Of a stretch of DNA of 64,000 nucleotides, positions 1 to 13,053 are shown piece after piece. Source of the DNA: Conoideocrella luteorostrata (taxonomy: Eukaryota > Ascomycota > Sordariomycetes > Hypocreales > Clavicipitaceae); assembly GCA_032433595.1 (NCBI GenBank), contig JASWJB010000076.1, positions 62,001 to 126,000 on the forward strand. The letters run 5' to 3'. The notes under the pieces are model-generated. The model was not told the origin of the DNA, did no database searches, and saw only the letters and a list, made by a program, of their open reading frames with translations. The position numbers and the translations under genes were made by a program. Position 1 is the first letter of the stretch; each line of letters begins with the position of its first letter.

Positions 1-3000
1 CGGGTCACAAATTTTGATGGTTTGCTGTCACCGGGCAGTCCGAGAGAGCCAATGTATCCACTGCTCTTGGAAAGCTCAGGATACGATCCAGACTCAGATA
101 TCTGACCGTGTTGGATCACGGCAATGTTGTCGGCAAGGGAAATGAAGGCCACTTTGTACGGAGTAGTTTGTTAGCATTTTAGAGCAGGAAACCTGCACAC
201 ATTTAAAGAAGACTCACGGTTATTGGAAACCAAAATAACGGTTTGCCGGTCCTGTCGTAAAAGGCCGTTGGTCCCAAGGAGCCGCTCTCTAACTGCTGAC
301 GAAGTGTGCGCATCCAGGCTGCTGAATACATCGTCAAGAAGGATCGTTTTGTGCCGAGAATACACGGCTCGAGCCAGGGCCTAGTCATGCCGTTCATATT
401 AGCGTCTAACAGCGACCGACGCTTTATCTCGACACATCTACTTACAATACGATGCTTCTGGCCGCCGCTAAGTTTTGCGCCGCCGCCACCAATATTGGTC
501 CTGTCTCCCTTCCCAGCTTGAGCAAGGTCATCCTCAAGCCCACAGGCCCATATTACCTTGTTGTACCATTTGACATCGTATTCAGAGACGCCCAGGATGC
601 TCTCTCGGATCGTGCCGTTTTCAAGCCAAGGTTTTTGGCCACAATACGCAACAGTACCGCCGATTGGACTACACTGAGACGCTGTTGATGCAGCCATTTC
701 ACCAAGTAAGGCAGTTAATAATGCCGACTTGCCGCTGGCTGTTGGGCCGGTAATGACGTTTATGGTGCCGCTCAAGACGGGCAGATGAGCATTCGTGAGA
801 ACGTTGGTACCTTTATCTTTCCACGCAAAGCTCACACCACCAAGATAGTCCCTAAAATCTACAGAACCGTCCTTTTCACGGAAATTGCCAGCTCCCTTCT
901 CGGGGTCCGAGGCTTGGTCGTCGTCAGTGGCTGAGCACTCGGCCTGAGCAGAATCAGAGTCGACAGACGGCTTCTCAGCCTGCGCTGCCGTGTCTGCGTA
1001 GTTACAGTACTCTTGGATGCGTCCAAAACATCCCGTTGTTTGCAAAAAGTTTGGCAGGGTTTGGATAAAGGAAATGACAGGGTTGACGAGCAGGCCGATG
1101 AGTGCGACAGCGGTGAACGCCTGCGCCGTAAGAAGAGTGCCTTCTTTCCAATAGAGAGAAACAATAACGTAGACAGCAAATGTAACGACGGGAGCAAGGT
1201 TGATTGGGGTTAATGCTGCAAACACGGTAATTAGTTACTGGCCTTGAAGAAAGACATGCACCAAAGAGGTCTTACACAGTAGGATGGTAGCAACAATAAT
1301 TTTGCGGAACCCTTCCGATGTCTGAATCTCATCGAGACGAATTGCGGAAATAATGTCGGACAGCACCGTTGGAAGGCCGAGAAGCTTGACGCTCTTCATG
1401 TCTCCAAGCACAGCGGTTGTGACGCGAAGTCGTTCTTGGACTTTCTCAACCCATAGTCGCTGCGACGTGCCGGCAGATGCAGACACTTTGGATGTAATGG
1501 CAACAAAGACTAAAAAAGCGAAAAATGACTATTAGCTATCACGGCTGAGAATTGCTTGGGAATTAGACAGCTTCATACTCAGAACCAGCGCAATGGGAGC
1601 AAGGCATGCGAGGGATAATTGGCGCTCGAGAAGCCAAGCAGCCACGGCAACATCCAACAGGGAGCCCCAGAGCTCATTGAACATCTGCATTCCGCTGACA
1701 ATACGTTCAACGTCGGTGCCCATGAGCGTCACGCCAGTGATGTCTCCCATGTCGACGGGTCGGGTGTTGACGTTGTGTTGAAACACGAGGGCAATGAGGC
1801 TACCTCGAAGTCTCAAAGAGAAGCGAAGATTCTGGTATTTGTACGCGGAATTGGACATCTGCGTGTTTCATAAAGTCAGTCGCACGATATTCTACGGCGA
1901 CAATGTGCAATTTAATATAGCCACTTACGGCCATGCCTAGATACACGAGAACCCAGGCACCAATAAGACCACGCCCATAGTCAGCGTCGCGCTCGCTAGC
2001 TCCGACGTAAGATAGCGTCGTATTCACCAAAAATGGCTGCGAGAAGGTAAACGCGGTGACGCAGAGGCGAGGAATGATTGTAGAAACAAGCGATGGCCAA
2101 AAGGTGCGGAGACAAACACGCAATATTGCAAATTTGCCCTTTTTATCGCCTTTCCTTTCTTGTTAGCGAGAACGGTGGTGCATTTTACTAAATTATACTA
2201 ACTCTTATTCCAGCCGGACGACAGTTGGTCATGCAGAGCATGACTGTGCAGCTTAGGGTCAAGCCCAGGAAGATCATTGACGGATATGACTTTGGAGTAG
2301 CCGACCCAAAACGTAGTCGCCAGCCACGAAAAAGTGATTCGGTTCCAGAAACCACTGTAGAGCTCGGGAGTCTCCCCCTGGCTCTGGGCGTCGACATCCA
2401 GCGGCTTGCGGCGGAGCGACTCCAGGAAGAGCGCCGACAGCAGCAAGGCCAAGGACGCTATCAAGGAGGCCGACGCGGAGCTGCTTCCTGTGATGAGCCA
2501 GAATGTTCGCGCGCGAGCAATGCCCAACAAAACAGCAGCAGACAGGTAGAGAGCCAGAAGCGTCGAAGGCCGAGCGGATTTGCGGTGGCTCGTGAAAGAC
2601 AAGACCGTCGCCGCAGCAATCGCAACGGCGGCCATGACGTTGCCAGCCAGCGACACGCTCGTCACGAGAGCCGTGGTTTGAAGGCGGATCCCCAATACAG
2701 CAAGCTGGGTCGCCAACGCTGCGACAAAGGCAAGCTGTTTGGATAAGACACCTGGTTAGCTGATGGATCGAAAAGGGAGCCCACGAGGAAGGCCGGATAC
2801 ATGGACAGGACTCAGCTTACGAGTTTAGCCCCGATAAAGACATCGAGCTCTCGCAGAACAGCAGCTTGCTTCTGCAACAGAATAGCGATCTGCACCAAAG
2901 CACACACCACAAACAAGACGGCTGGGACGCAGACGAAGACGACGTCCTCAAACGCGAGGGTAAAGTCAAACGCGCGGCACGCGGGATCGACTCGGGGGCC

Positions 3001-3033
3001 GAGCGACGAGTCGACTCCCGCGGCGCAAGACAT
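1..3033 (-). CDS. ABCC (MRP-like) multidrug ABC transporter, 5' part, cut by window edge
   Basis: Eight exons join in phase: 3033-2821, 2734-2203, 2158-1929, 1858-1579, 1509-1276, 1215-446, 380-218 and 151 to the window edge (857 residues so far). Introns are 44-86 bp with GT donors. The order is an N-terminal membrane region, the first six-helix membrane domain, then nucleotide-binding domain 1. NBD1 has Walker A GPTASGKS (about residue 653), a Q-loop YCGQKPW, signature LSGGQ (about 745) and Walker B ILLDDVFSSLDA. This order is typical of ABCC proteins, which export conjugates and drugs using ATP at the plasma or vacuolar membrane. NBD1 looks non-catalytic: Asp replaces the Walker B catalytic Glu and the H-loop reads VSNN with no His. 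That is common for NBD1 of this family, where NBD2 does the hydrolysis. The second half lies outside the window. The Zn2Cys6 gene is 260 bp upstream on the same strand. Substrate unknown. Confidence 0.88.
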
Positions 3034-3293
3034 TTTTTATAATTTTAATTTTTTTTTAAAATTTATTTGTCGGCCTGTGTAGGCAACGCCACAAGTGGAA
3101 GGGGAGAGATATCAGGACGGGGTCATGTTATTAGGGAAGGCTACGACGTACGGAGTAGTTTAGAGAGAATAAGGTTGGCCAACTAAAATTAATCAAATGC
3201 AGGAGGGGCGACATGATTTGCCCTCGCACGTCAGCCGCTGGTGCCTCGGCGACACGCCAGTCGCAGCCTACTCTTAGTGCTGCACTGCTGACA

Positions 3294-5475
3294 TCACCCA
3301 ACCAGCAGCGCCCGCTTACTAGCTGCAGCGTGCCCAGCCAGGGTCCACTCTACTTGGCTCCCATCATCCCGCAGAGCGAGGCGCCCCATTTCCAGTGCGG
3401 CCGTCAAGAGGCAAGCCTTTGATCGCATCTCTACGCCAACGCATCCGCCACTGCCGGCGGGCACGGCACCGTCTCGCTGCTTTGAAGATATCAGGCTGCG
3501 GAGATCTCCTACGTCGTCCTGCGACGAGAAGCATGCGGCCACGCAGACAGGCAAAGGCACACGGCCAATCTGCTGCGTTTCCGCCAGGTCGCGCAGTATG
3601 CGGCCCAGCTTGGTGGTCTCGGAGCGTATCTCCTTGAGGTGTCGGCTCGGACCCGAGATCACAGTGTGGAGATAGATGACGGCCGTGCTGGCAAAGGCAA
3701 GATTGATGAAGTCAGCAAAGACGGCTTCATCTGCAGCTTCGAGCGCAACGCTGTTAATACCAGTAGTAATGTCCTCGAGCGACTGCAGGATGTCACGCCC
3801 CTTGGTGGCCAGCTCCATGATGTTGAGCTTCTTTTCCTTTTCCGCTTCCAGCTTCCAGTGGCGGAGACAAATAATCTGGTAGAACAGAGCAACAATGTCA
3901 TTGCGGCAGCCCGGTGCGCCACCCGCGGGTAAAGCATTTGACGCAAAGAGGCTGTCGTAGTCATTGGCGAGGTGCAGCTTGCCTCCTGTTGAAACTGCCC
4001 CTACAATATCAAACCAAATCAGCTGGCCCAGAAGGGCCTTGGCCGCCGCGGCGTACATTTGAAGAGCCGATGTAACTTGGTTCCTGTCACCTGTTTCGTC
4101 CAAGTTCATCGCAGCAAGATCGATCAGAGGCTGGGCAAACACGGCAGCTTGCTGTAAGCACTCTTGCCAGAGCCGCGACGTTGCGTTGAGAATCTGTTCC
4201 GATATGTCAGCTATTAGTGCTCCGAGCCTCTCCCGCAGGGTTCAAAGTCTTTACTTCCAGATGAATCGTCTGCACCAGGCACGTGCAAGCAACTATTACC
4301 TGCTCTGCTTGACGCTCCTCGTTACCAACGGATAGCGCTTCAAGTGCCGACGGAATGCCCAGAACAGCATCCGCCGCGTTCTTTAGCAAGTCGGCGCATT
4401 CTGTATTTGCTCCATGGTCGTCGCCAGCAGCGTGTCGCCTGTACGCCTTTGCCAGCGTCAAAGTTGCCTGTAGCACCGGCGCCGACGTGAGCAGCAGGAA
4501 GCGTAGCCAGCAATATTTTTCGCCGCCGTGGTTGATAAACTGAGCCGGTAACACCTCCTCTATATAGTATGATAACAGTAGAGCATCTTCTGCAGTGAGC
4601 ATACCTTTAAATTGGTGTTAGCATCGTAAAGCATAACCAAAGCCCAAGGGGACGGCTCGCAGGGTTGAAAGAAAACAAATACCTCGGCTGGGAGGCATTC
4701 GATTAAACCAATCACTATCGCTCTCCATCATGCTAGAGCTATGAGCAGAACAGCTCATCGCGCTGTTGTGGCTCGCAGGATATATGTCAGCCGACTGAAC
4801 CGACTTGCCATGTCTAGGTGCCGTCTGTGCAGCTTCTATGCTTCCGAGCACGGTATTTTGAGGCGACGTCTCCCCCGAATCGTTGCATGGCGACAGCACG
4901 TCCCATGGGTCTAATTGCAAAGGAATTTCCGGACAGAGAATGCCGGCTTCGCTACACCACATTGCAAAATCAACGGGAGACCCTTCTGCCACCGTGCCCG
5001 TACTAGTTGTGGTATCGATTCCAGCGATGTTCAGGCCACCAGGACCCATGTCGTTCGTAGCAGTACACCATGTACTATCTTCATCCTGATGTGCCACAAG
5101 ACTACCATCTCCAAGACCCATGCTCTGCTGCCTCGTGCCATCTTCTGCCTGCCGCAGGTCGCTGGTCGGCCGCGAATCACTTGAAGCCGATGACGGCGCC
5201 GATTGTGACGATGAAGATGATGATTTCGTTCGTCGATGGGATCGTGCTGCGATTTGCTTCTTGATCTTTAGGGCTGCGTCGCGCTCGAGGACTCCTCGAT
5301 CCATCCATACCGGCTTCGGCCCATATGCACAGTCGATTTGCAGCTGGTTGCAGTTCCGACAGCATGGCCGTGCTTCGTCGCACTTTTTCCGTCTAAGACG
5401 ACAGGTCCAGCACCCATTCATGCTGCGTTTGCCAGCTGCTGGCGCTAGCGCCGTCGTCATTCTAGTAGCGGGCAT
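3294..5475 (-). CDS. Zn2Cys6 transcription factor with fungal-specific C-terminal domain
   Basis: Three exons (5475-4683, 4604-4255, 4193-3294) give 680 residues with exact phase. The start ATG lies 18 codons before the zinc cluster. The cluster has Cys spacing CX2CX6CX5CX2CX6C (CWTC...CDEARPCCRNC...DC), the fungal GAL4-type DNA-binding domain. A Ser-rich linker follows, then a long helical region that resembles the fungal-specific transcription factor domain (PF11951-like), including AADAVLGIPSALEAL and CLVQTIHLE. The protein should act in the nucleus on CGG-containing sites. It lies directly upstream of the ABC transporter gene on the same strand, so a local regulator of that pump is plausible, but no target site is proven. 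A 30-bp GT-AG segment inside exon 2 keeps frame and is probably coding. No defects were seen. Confidence 0.87.
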
Positions 5476-7535
5476 ACAGATGGCACCGAAAATACAGATG
5501 TGGCGATGATGGCAGCTATTGTAACCAAATAACCCACGGCTTGAAGGATGTCGAGACTTGCCTTCCTAAGGTGAGTGGACTAACATCACATCTGTCACAA
5601 TGTGAGCACCTACTTCCAGATCATGATGCGCGTGACTGCGTTTCTAGCAAAGCAAATCCCAGGAACTATTGACTTACCGAATTAAAACAAAAATTAGAAC
5701 AGGTCCTATCTGCACACTCAAGACCAAGGGACTAAATAATTGCTCTGGTCAGATCTCTCTCAGATCTAAGGCTACTACTTTTCGTTTTTGGTTATGACCC
5801 TTAAACAGGCTTATCTTTTTCGCGTGATACCAACGCCTTCTACGGAGTACACGCTGCCTCCCCCCGCCTCCCCCTCCCCCCCCCCCCCTCCAGCTGGGCT
5901 GCGATCGAAACTAAACCCACAGGTATTTCTGCATGCCCTTCTAGTGAGCCTGCTGTTACCCCTGGTGGTCATCGCATGGATCTATACTAGATCTGTTTAG
6001 TCTAGATAAAGTTCCGAAAATGTGCTAAGCCCGAGGTTCGCGGGGTGCCAATTTAGGTAGGGAAGTTACAGGGCATTTGTCAGCTTACTTCACATGTACT
6101 CCGGATTGGTGACTCGACTTACCAGCTTTTGCAGAGCCGTGTTCTGCGGACGTGCCGCTAACCCCGCTTCCTACCGTCCACTAACCCGCCTGAGAGCCAA
6201 CGATTCCTGAGCCCCGTAGCGACCCACAAGCTTCAATCATTGCGTGCTTTCAAGCTGATCACCGGCTCGAAGCTTGTAAACTGTTGGTAATATGGCGACC
6301 CCTTTTTGGCCATGCCCGAACCTCATGCCGTTCTATTCGGACCGTGAAATCCGCGCCGTCTGGTCTGCGACATGGGTATTCAATCCAAAAGTTCTCTCGG
6401 AGTTGGACCGGAGAGGCGGCGCTGGACAATTTGCCTGCACCCGGACGATTTAAGTCCGCGTCTCAGTCGATGAGTTGGTGGTTCGGATGGCGGGAATGTC
6501 TCCGCTGCAGTCAGCAAGCAACATATTTGTTGGTTCTCGAGCCAGGCATTATAGCTGCTGAATGATAGGTACCGAATATCGCCAGCCCTTGTGAGCAGGT
6601 TCTGTATGTAGTTATACCAGCACAATGGATCACCCGTGCTGTGTACATTTTCGTATGGATTAAGTCACTCATTTGTGACCCCGCCCTATTTCCGTGCATA
6701 ACAAGGTTGGCTTGACCACCGACAGACTACATCTCCATGGGGAGATGTCAATGGTTATCATACACGATAATTGCGCAGCAATTATGGCATGCCCTCCATG
6801 TGTTGACAGATATACTAGTGAAGAGCGGCAATAGTCTGTCACAGCTTGGCGCTAATTTGAGAACCTATGACGGAGACCATGAAGCAACGACCAGGCAATC
6901 CGTCTATCACGCATGTTGAACCACTGAGCGGGCTGGCGATGCGGGCCGCGGGCAAGTTCAGTTTGCGGATTAAATTGATGTCCACGGGAAGCCTATAAAG
7001 TCCATTGGGGCTCTGTGCGCATATTCTCCGTCGTAGAACGGCTTGCTCAGCGCACAATGCTCCCTGAGATATGCACTAAAAGTACGCAGTAGCATGAATG
7101 GCGCGCGCTGCAAGACCGATGGATCTTTGATTGGAACTGCAAAGTCCCCTTGTACATATTACAAAATATTACCCGAAAAGGAAAAAAAAAAAAAAGACTG
7201 ACGTAGGTTCAAATGGCCACGCGAGGTTCGTACGACAATATTAGAATTTCTTTGTATGGAATTCCACACATCCGCGCCGGCGTGGACCTTGGCCGATTAG
7301 TTTTGCGCCAGTGTTAGTTACACAGCAGTGCGACTTTTTGTAAGAACTACAGCGCCAAGTCGCATCTTCCCGACTCTTTATATATTTTATGCGTCTTTTG
7401 TTTATTCGAAATGGTGACGGAGAGATGATTGACGAAGAGTGAAGATATTTTGCCCCTGGAGGCGCTCTTGCGCCCGGGGGCCCAAGCACATGGATTATCC
7501 TAGACTAGGACCAACGACGTATTATTGCTGTTGCT
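5476..7535. other. Intergenic, no gene recognised
   Basis: This is the upstream region of the Zn2Cys6 gene followed by non-coding DNA. It has a C-rich pyrimidine tract near 5855-5893 and an A tract near 7181-7195. The small ORFs show no recognisable domain, and none has a convincing start with a spliced continuation. Confidence 0.5.
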
Positions 7536-8650
7536 ATGAATGAGGCGCAAGAAAGCGAGGATCTCGCCATAGAACACCTCAAGAAGCACATCGATGCTTT
7601 GGGACCTGATGTATACGCTATCCATCTATCGCAGGACGGTGAATTGTTGTCAGTCTCGACCATCCCGATGACGATCAAGCGGCGTGTGTGTACTACCTTC
7701 CGCTACAATCCATTCAGCGGCCCAACCATGTCAAGACTATGCTCCGTTCAGAGCTGCAAGAGTTGGATTAACTTAATCCGAATGTCGACTCTGTTTCGTA
7801 TATAGCGTGCACTAGCATAACTAGACCAAGAAAAGCTGTGTTCAAGTACTACTTCCTCCTTTAGTTCCTCCACAAGGTGTGGCACGAGATGAACTTGTGC
7901 ATGTGCCTCCCCAAGCATTTACACCTTGTCCCTTTTGAAAGGCTTGTGTTAGACGAGCTACATGGCCACGTCGTCGGCTTCACAAGCCTTTATATTTCTG
8001 GCGGTACGATAAGTGACAATAAGTCGCGCGTGTTCAAGCTCAAATGACTGCGGCAGCTCACTTCCGTTATTGATGACTTAAATCTCAAGCATGGCATTGC
8101 CCACCAGGATGTCTCCGCGCGGGATCTTCTTACAGATCCTGAAACCGATTCTCTTGTGCTACTTGACTTTAACTACAGCGGCTAGATAGGCGGCATTAGG
8201 TATGGGAAGGATTGAAACGATATCAAGGGGAGTTATATTTACGCTGTACGAAATTATCACCTGTGACAAGCATTTCCGAGATATTCCATACAATAAACAG
8301 AATCAGGCCGACGTACAATGTCCGCAGGAATTGGTATAACATCCTGATGCTGGACTTCATTACCCTGTCTTGGAATACCGCTTGGTATTGAACGATTAGG
8401 TGGATAAACAAGAAAATAGAAGGCATATTTCTCATTATACAGAAGCGCCTCAGTACATTAACTAGCCAGATTTCTCATTGCTACCACCGAGGGACATAGT
8501 ATTTTCAGATCTTTGAGGGAATTCAACTGGTGTGAATTGAACTGGGAGCGTCCTGCGCGGATCAAGCTCGGGAGCAGGAACCGGGTCCTTGCCAACGGAC
8601 AGTCTGTGCCTAATACAGAGTATGCAGTCCAGGCTGGACCGAACAGCTAG
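7536..8650 (+). pseudogene. Decayed protein-kinase-domain gene
   Basis: The first ORF (7536 onward) moves into another frame near 7663. The kinase reading then continues through many stops. Visible parts are a hinge-like stretch (KVWHEMNLCMCLPKHLHLVPF), the catalytic-loop equivalent HQDVSARDLLTD, a DFN magnesium-loop equivalent (LLDFNYSG), and a C-lobe ending near NGQSVPNTEY at about 8620. In-frame stops lie at 7769-7771 (CAA to TAA fits), 7862-7864 (CAG to TAG) and 8045-8047 (TGG to TGA), with more after that. Nearly all are explained by C-to-T or G-to-A transitions, and there are at least two frameshifts. It resembles the fungal small kinase-like proteins often found in accessory regions. 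It is certainly inactive as it stands. Confidence 0.72.
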
Positions 8651-10990
8651 CTGGGCTGAACATCTAGATGAATATATTTTTTGCTTGCCTTTGACAGCCC
8701 CGGCATCACATGGACGTGGCAGCCCCTCACACAATGAGAGCTGGGCACGCCATCGCCTTCGTTCCGTTAATCTCAAGGGTGTAAGATAGAGTCGCGGAAA
8801 GAGATAGAACAGGTTTATTCTAGTCTTTGAGAAGTCAGAATTTCTGGGCACCTCTCAAGGTTTAAAAAAAAAAAAAAGTGCGTAAGCTTTCTGTTGACGC
8901 CGGTGATTGTAAGTCAGGTTTTGCCGAAAGACGAATACATATTGTATCGCCGACGCGATCACTGACTTCACACGCATTCAAGCCATCCTTGAACTCATGC
9001 GAAATTGGCTCCCCCGAGCCGTGAAGATGAGGAAAAAGCAGATTTCATTAAGTAAGTGGATGCTATGAAGCTGTGGGCTGTTAGTGCTTGATAAAGCCTG
9101 CTCCGAGCTGCCTGGTTGGGTGATGTTATACTGTTGTGCATGCCTTGGCTCGGGTTGGGACAGACAGAACAGGGATATAGACTTGGATTTTCAACATATC
9201 CAAGCCTTAGTTACCGCGGGACCGCATTTGATGCCCGAGATGTCTCCTTGTAGTGCTCGTTCATTGATGGAAAGCAACGACGAAGAACTATTCGCGCCGA
9301 TTCTGGTGCTCTTCTGTAAGAACCCGGCATAGGCGGCTGATTCAAACGGATTGCTCCCTCTCTCTCCTCTTTGGCGAACGCCATCCAAAAGCTATTAGAT
9401 GTAGGGTGACAAATGTTTGCGTGCTCTACCGAGGCTGTTTGGTGCCCGCAGTTTGACCTGACAACATGTACCTTCTGGTTAAAGGGCTTTGAGGCTGTTA
9501 CGGGCCTTTATGCAAGGATTTCACAACTGCAGAAGCAGATTGCGGAGAAGAGAGATTGCGATTCTTTGGCTGAAGGCGATTGGATTGGAGATGACGTTGC
9601 AGTCTTACTCTAAGTAGGCTGCTTGAGAGGCTCTGTGTTTGTCAGTACGGGTCGGGTCAAATACTTTGTTTCATTAAAGGAATTCTTGTACGTACGGAAG
9701 CTTGCACGCTGGCTGTTTAAGACTCTCTGCAAAGTCACTGCGTTATGGACCTCAATCCATGGCTAATACCCTTCGTACAGCGGCCAGAATTATTGTGAAA
9801 TGTAAAGTACCTGCTCCACATCTCCGATGAAACCAACTTCTAGTGCTGTACGGAAAACAATCGTACTTACACTCCATCTTCCAAAAGCCCGAAATGGCGG
9901 AGAAACCCATTATGATCCGCCCGACTTCGACGCATCATGCCAGTATAAGACCTCACAAGCAGTGAGATGGGGTAGCCTAACTTAATGGCAGAGTCTCGTA
10001 GAAATTTTGTTTGCCACCGTCTACAGCAACTCCACACTCACAGTAGTGTACACGTGAAAGCGCGACCTTCCAGTACCAGAACAGGACCTCAAACTACGCA
10101 GCACGGCATTGACAGACAAGACGTCATGACTTTAACTAGTGCCGGAAAAGATATATTGTAGGGCAAGAGCTGAATAGTGTTGCCAGGTCTTAATAGAACT
10201 ATGCTACTCCGCAAGCCTGTGGATGCTGTCTGTTACGCCAATAGTGGTGTTTGCTAACAGCCTCTGGGCGCTTATCTAGCGGGACAATGGTGTTCTTATC
10301 ACTTGCGACTGGGAGACCGCTCCAACACCGAATTCCATGATAGTGGCGGCGACGGGAACTGGCTCTGCAGGAGCCGTAATATGGTTGTTGGCACTACCTG
10401 CTCTCGCACTCTGACCGAATATAGCCACCCTTCGACGATCACCGCCAAAAGCTGCGACGTTGCGCTGCCCGTCCAGGGTAAGTCTTTGGTTGTCAAATCC
10501 CGTAAGAGATGAAGATGCGTTCGGGTATTGAGAATTGTGGAAACCGAGTCGACCTTGCAAGCCTTTATCTATCTCCTGGAAGTGCAGGTCCGATGGCCTA
10601 CGTCGACTAGAACTGTGGTGAAAAAGGACGAACTTGACCGCGAATTGGATTCATTTGTCGTCGCTAACGGCATCAAACAAGTCATGTTCACCAAGAAAGG
10701 CAATAAAAAGGAAGCTTATCCCCTTGAGCAACATGAGAGCTATTCTTACAATGGCGCCTGATCTGAAGAACTATCCCTTACAGATACACTACAATCACGG
10801 CAGGCATCGAACAAGCTGCGTCGTCGCCGCTTGCTTTCAGCCGGTCGTGATGACAAGATTGAAACGAATTTGGATCGTGACAAACACGTCTTTACTATCT
10901 GGTTAATAACCAGCTTGTTGTACAGCGAACAAGGCCATCACATTTCTGTAACAGCGCTTGTCTCCCACTTGCGATGAAAATGGGGTAAGT
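8651..10990. other. Non-coding or too decayed to read
   Basis: The stretch holds an A tract near 8863-8877 and short open stretches at 9413-9613 (+) and 10528-10761 (+). The latter has a charged run KKDELDRELDSF. I recognise no family in either, and neither has a supported start or splice structure. Confidence 0.4.
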
Positions 10991-11545
10991 CCCATCAACA
11001 TGAGCCGACAACGAGGTTGCCCCTGACGAGATACACTGCCTTGACGATGTTACGTTTGTGACAGGCAGCGTAGCAAAGTCATCGCCCTCCCTCGCCATAC
11101 TTTGATCCTCCTATCCGCTCGCCAGGAGATTCCAACGGCCTCCACGCGGAGCGGGGTGGACGCAGGTACTCTTTCTTGCCCGCAACGTCGCCAGCGGCTC
11201 CAGTGTCGTTGGCATGCCATGAGCGCCTTCTGGGGTACTAGAGTCTCCGATATGTGTCAGGGATTCTTGGTAGGCACATCTAGCCATGAAATGTTCGCCG
11301 TTGCAAATGCGACACTTGACCTTCTCACCCTCGAGCTCGTCCTTCATCAACTGAGCGTTGGGGTCCTCTCCCGTCCTTGGCGTGCTTGCGCCAGCTCCGA
11401 TGACCCGGTGCCGGCAACGGTACGTCTGCAAGTGTACGCCACCATGGGCACGCCTAGCACGTCTTTGGTTTCATCTGCCCCCTCTCACTATCTTCAGGCT
11501 TGGTGTCGTTGCGCGACATTGTAGGGTGCCCAGCTGCTTCGGTAG
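10990..11545 (-). pseudogene. eIF3 subunit g (TIF35)-like fragment
   Basis: Read on the minus strand, the fragment carries DPNAQLMKDELEGEKVKC then CRICNGEHFMARC, which matches the zinc-knuckle region of eIF3g. A shifted frame then gives KKEYLRPPRSAWRPLE and GERIGGSKYGE, the linker before the RRM. Another shift gives DDFATLPVTNV, the start of the RRM (normally LATLRVTNV). The RRM core is not recognisable, and the N-terminus is reduced to a possible MSRNDTKPED stretch. Intact eIF3g is a core translation-initiation subunit, so this must be a broken second copy. It sits just downstream of the PNP_UDP pseudogene on the same strand. The call rests on the zinc-knuckle match and the order of the following segments. 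Confidence 0.62.
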
Positions 11546-11620
11546 CCGCTCTGCCGGGTATCCTAGTTGTTTAGTGTGAGCCAGTTGAGAAAAGTGTCAC
11601 GTTTCCGACCACGGGTTCGA

Positions 11621-12715
11621 TCATTTCCCGCTTCCTAGATACCTAGCATAACATACAGCATTAGTACTCGACCGACAAAATGATCTTGAAGCTCCTTCAC
11701 ATTGACCACAGAGAGCATCAATCCAGCTCATCTCAGTCTTGAGCTTGGTAGGAGGAATCCGCCCGAGAAGACCTTTCGCGTACGCGGCGGCTGCTATTGC
11801 GGCGTACCCTTGCCATTCCTTGTTCATATGAGGATTTGAATATTAACATGTATCGCGAATAACCAGAACGGAAAACAGTTCATCAGTCCCGCTGCTTCCA
11901 CTTCCATGTCAAAATACAATGCGCCATATTTGCCACAAGTTCATCCCGAACTCGAGCGTCCTTCATCAACTGGTTCGCAGAAGCAATCAAGTCTTAGGGA
12001 ATGACTGGATCGTCGTCATATTCAGACCTTGCCCGTCGCGCTATTAAATTCAACGCATCATTGCCACAGACCGCCGCACAGCCCGCTTCATCTGTTGAAC
12101 GATGGATGATTTGGCTTCGATGTAATCGGTTTGCGCTCGGATCCGGCCAACCATATGTCCTCTGCAGCCTAGGATTCTCTTTAAGAGCGATGTTAATGTC
12201 TTGTTTCAGGCGATGCCCATGTATCTTGTATTGGGCTTCGAGCCCGCTTACCACCGTCCTCATGACTGTTGGTGGCCCATTTAGAAACCCTGTTAGCAGA
12301 AAACACAGGTCTTGTATGGCTCTGCCAGAGTAATACCTTACCACACTGTCCATCCCATCGCGGGGAACACTAACAACAATATCGCCAGGACGAATGCCAT
12401 ACTTTCGGCTGTGTGCACCGCGGCCAATGCCATCCACAAGACCTATTCGAACATTGGGAAAGCTGTGCCACATGCCTCTTGCAGTGCTTTGTTGCACAGA
12501 GTAGCCCGGACTCACCGTCGGGCAGGACGGCGACAACAACATTATGGCTCCCGATCTTCCCTAGAGTGCAATCGTTGTGGCCGTTTGGAGGCATATGTTC
12601 AGGCGGTTCATGCCTCTCATCGAGAAAGACTCGCGCGGCAACATGTTCCGTCTTTATGACGCAGAGCCAGCCGACGGGTGTAATTTTTCACGGGCCACTC
12701 GATGGCAGGAGTCGA
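11621..12715 (-). pseudogene. PNP_UDP (nucleoside-phosphorylase-fold) effector domain, decayed
   Basis: On the minus strand the reading starts with VGWLCVIKTEHVAARVFLDE near 12690. It continues PPNGHNDCTLGKIGSHNVVV and AVLPDGE, shifts frame at about 12510, then reads FPNVRIGLVDGIGRGAH and GDIVVSVPRDGM. It ends with NKEWQGYAAIAAAAYAKGLL and LGRIPPTKL at 11827-11700. The section with the catalytic-fold centre between about 11990 and 11830 is lost or scrambled. In fungi this domain usually forms the N-terminus of STAND receptors and is thought to be the effector part. No NTPase or repeat domain follows; an eIF3g-like fragment does. The start motif is frame-shifted against the preceding residues. 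Confidence 0.74.
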
Positions 12716-13053
12716 TCATCTTTACAAGTGCCGTTCTCCTCTTTCCTGTGACTTCTTGTTTCGGGTGCGAGCTCTACCTAGGTACCGGCCGAGGAAGCTG
12801 GCGGGTGATGGGAAAGCTCTAGTCAAGGGGCTTGCTGTGGTAGAATGGCGGGGTAGGAGGCGGAGGATGTTGCGAGGAGAAATCGGTGCCTGGAATAGAA
12901 GTGACCATTTATGTAATAGGGCATGAGACGAAAACCTCGCAAACCAAACTGGCCGATCATGGTCTGACTGTACAGATTTACGACCTTGACAGGATAACTC
13001 GCCGCTGTGGCCTCAAGCCGCCGGCGCAAGCGATCCAGGACAAGGAAACCCGG

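Noticed and set aside
381..445. Apparent frameshift after LSGGQKHRI in the ABC transporter
   Set aside because: The segment has a GTAAGT donor and CTAG acceptor, and removing it restores the expected ALARAV reading. It is an intron.
2225..2746. 173-codon plus-strand ORF
   Set aside because: Opposite exon 2 of the ABC transporter; basic low-complexity composition, no domain.
5120..5509. 129-codon plus-strand ORF
   Set aside because: Antisense of the zinc-cluster exon of the Zn2Cys6 gene.
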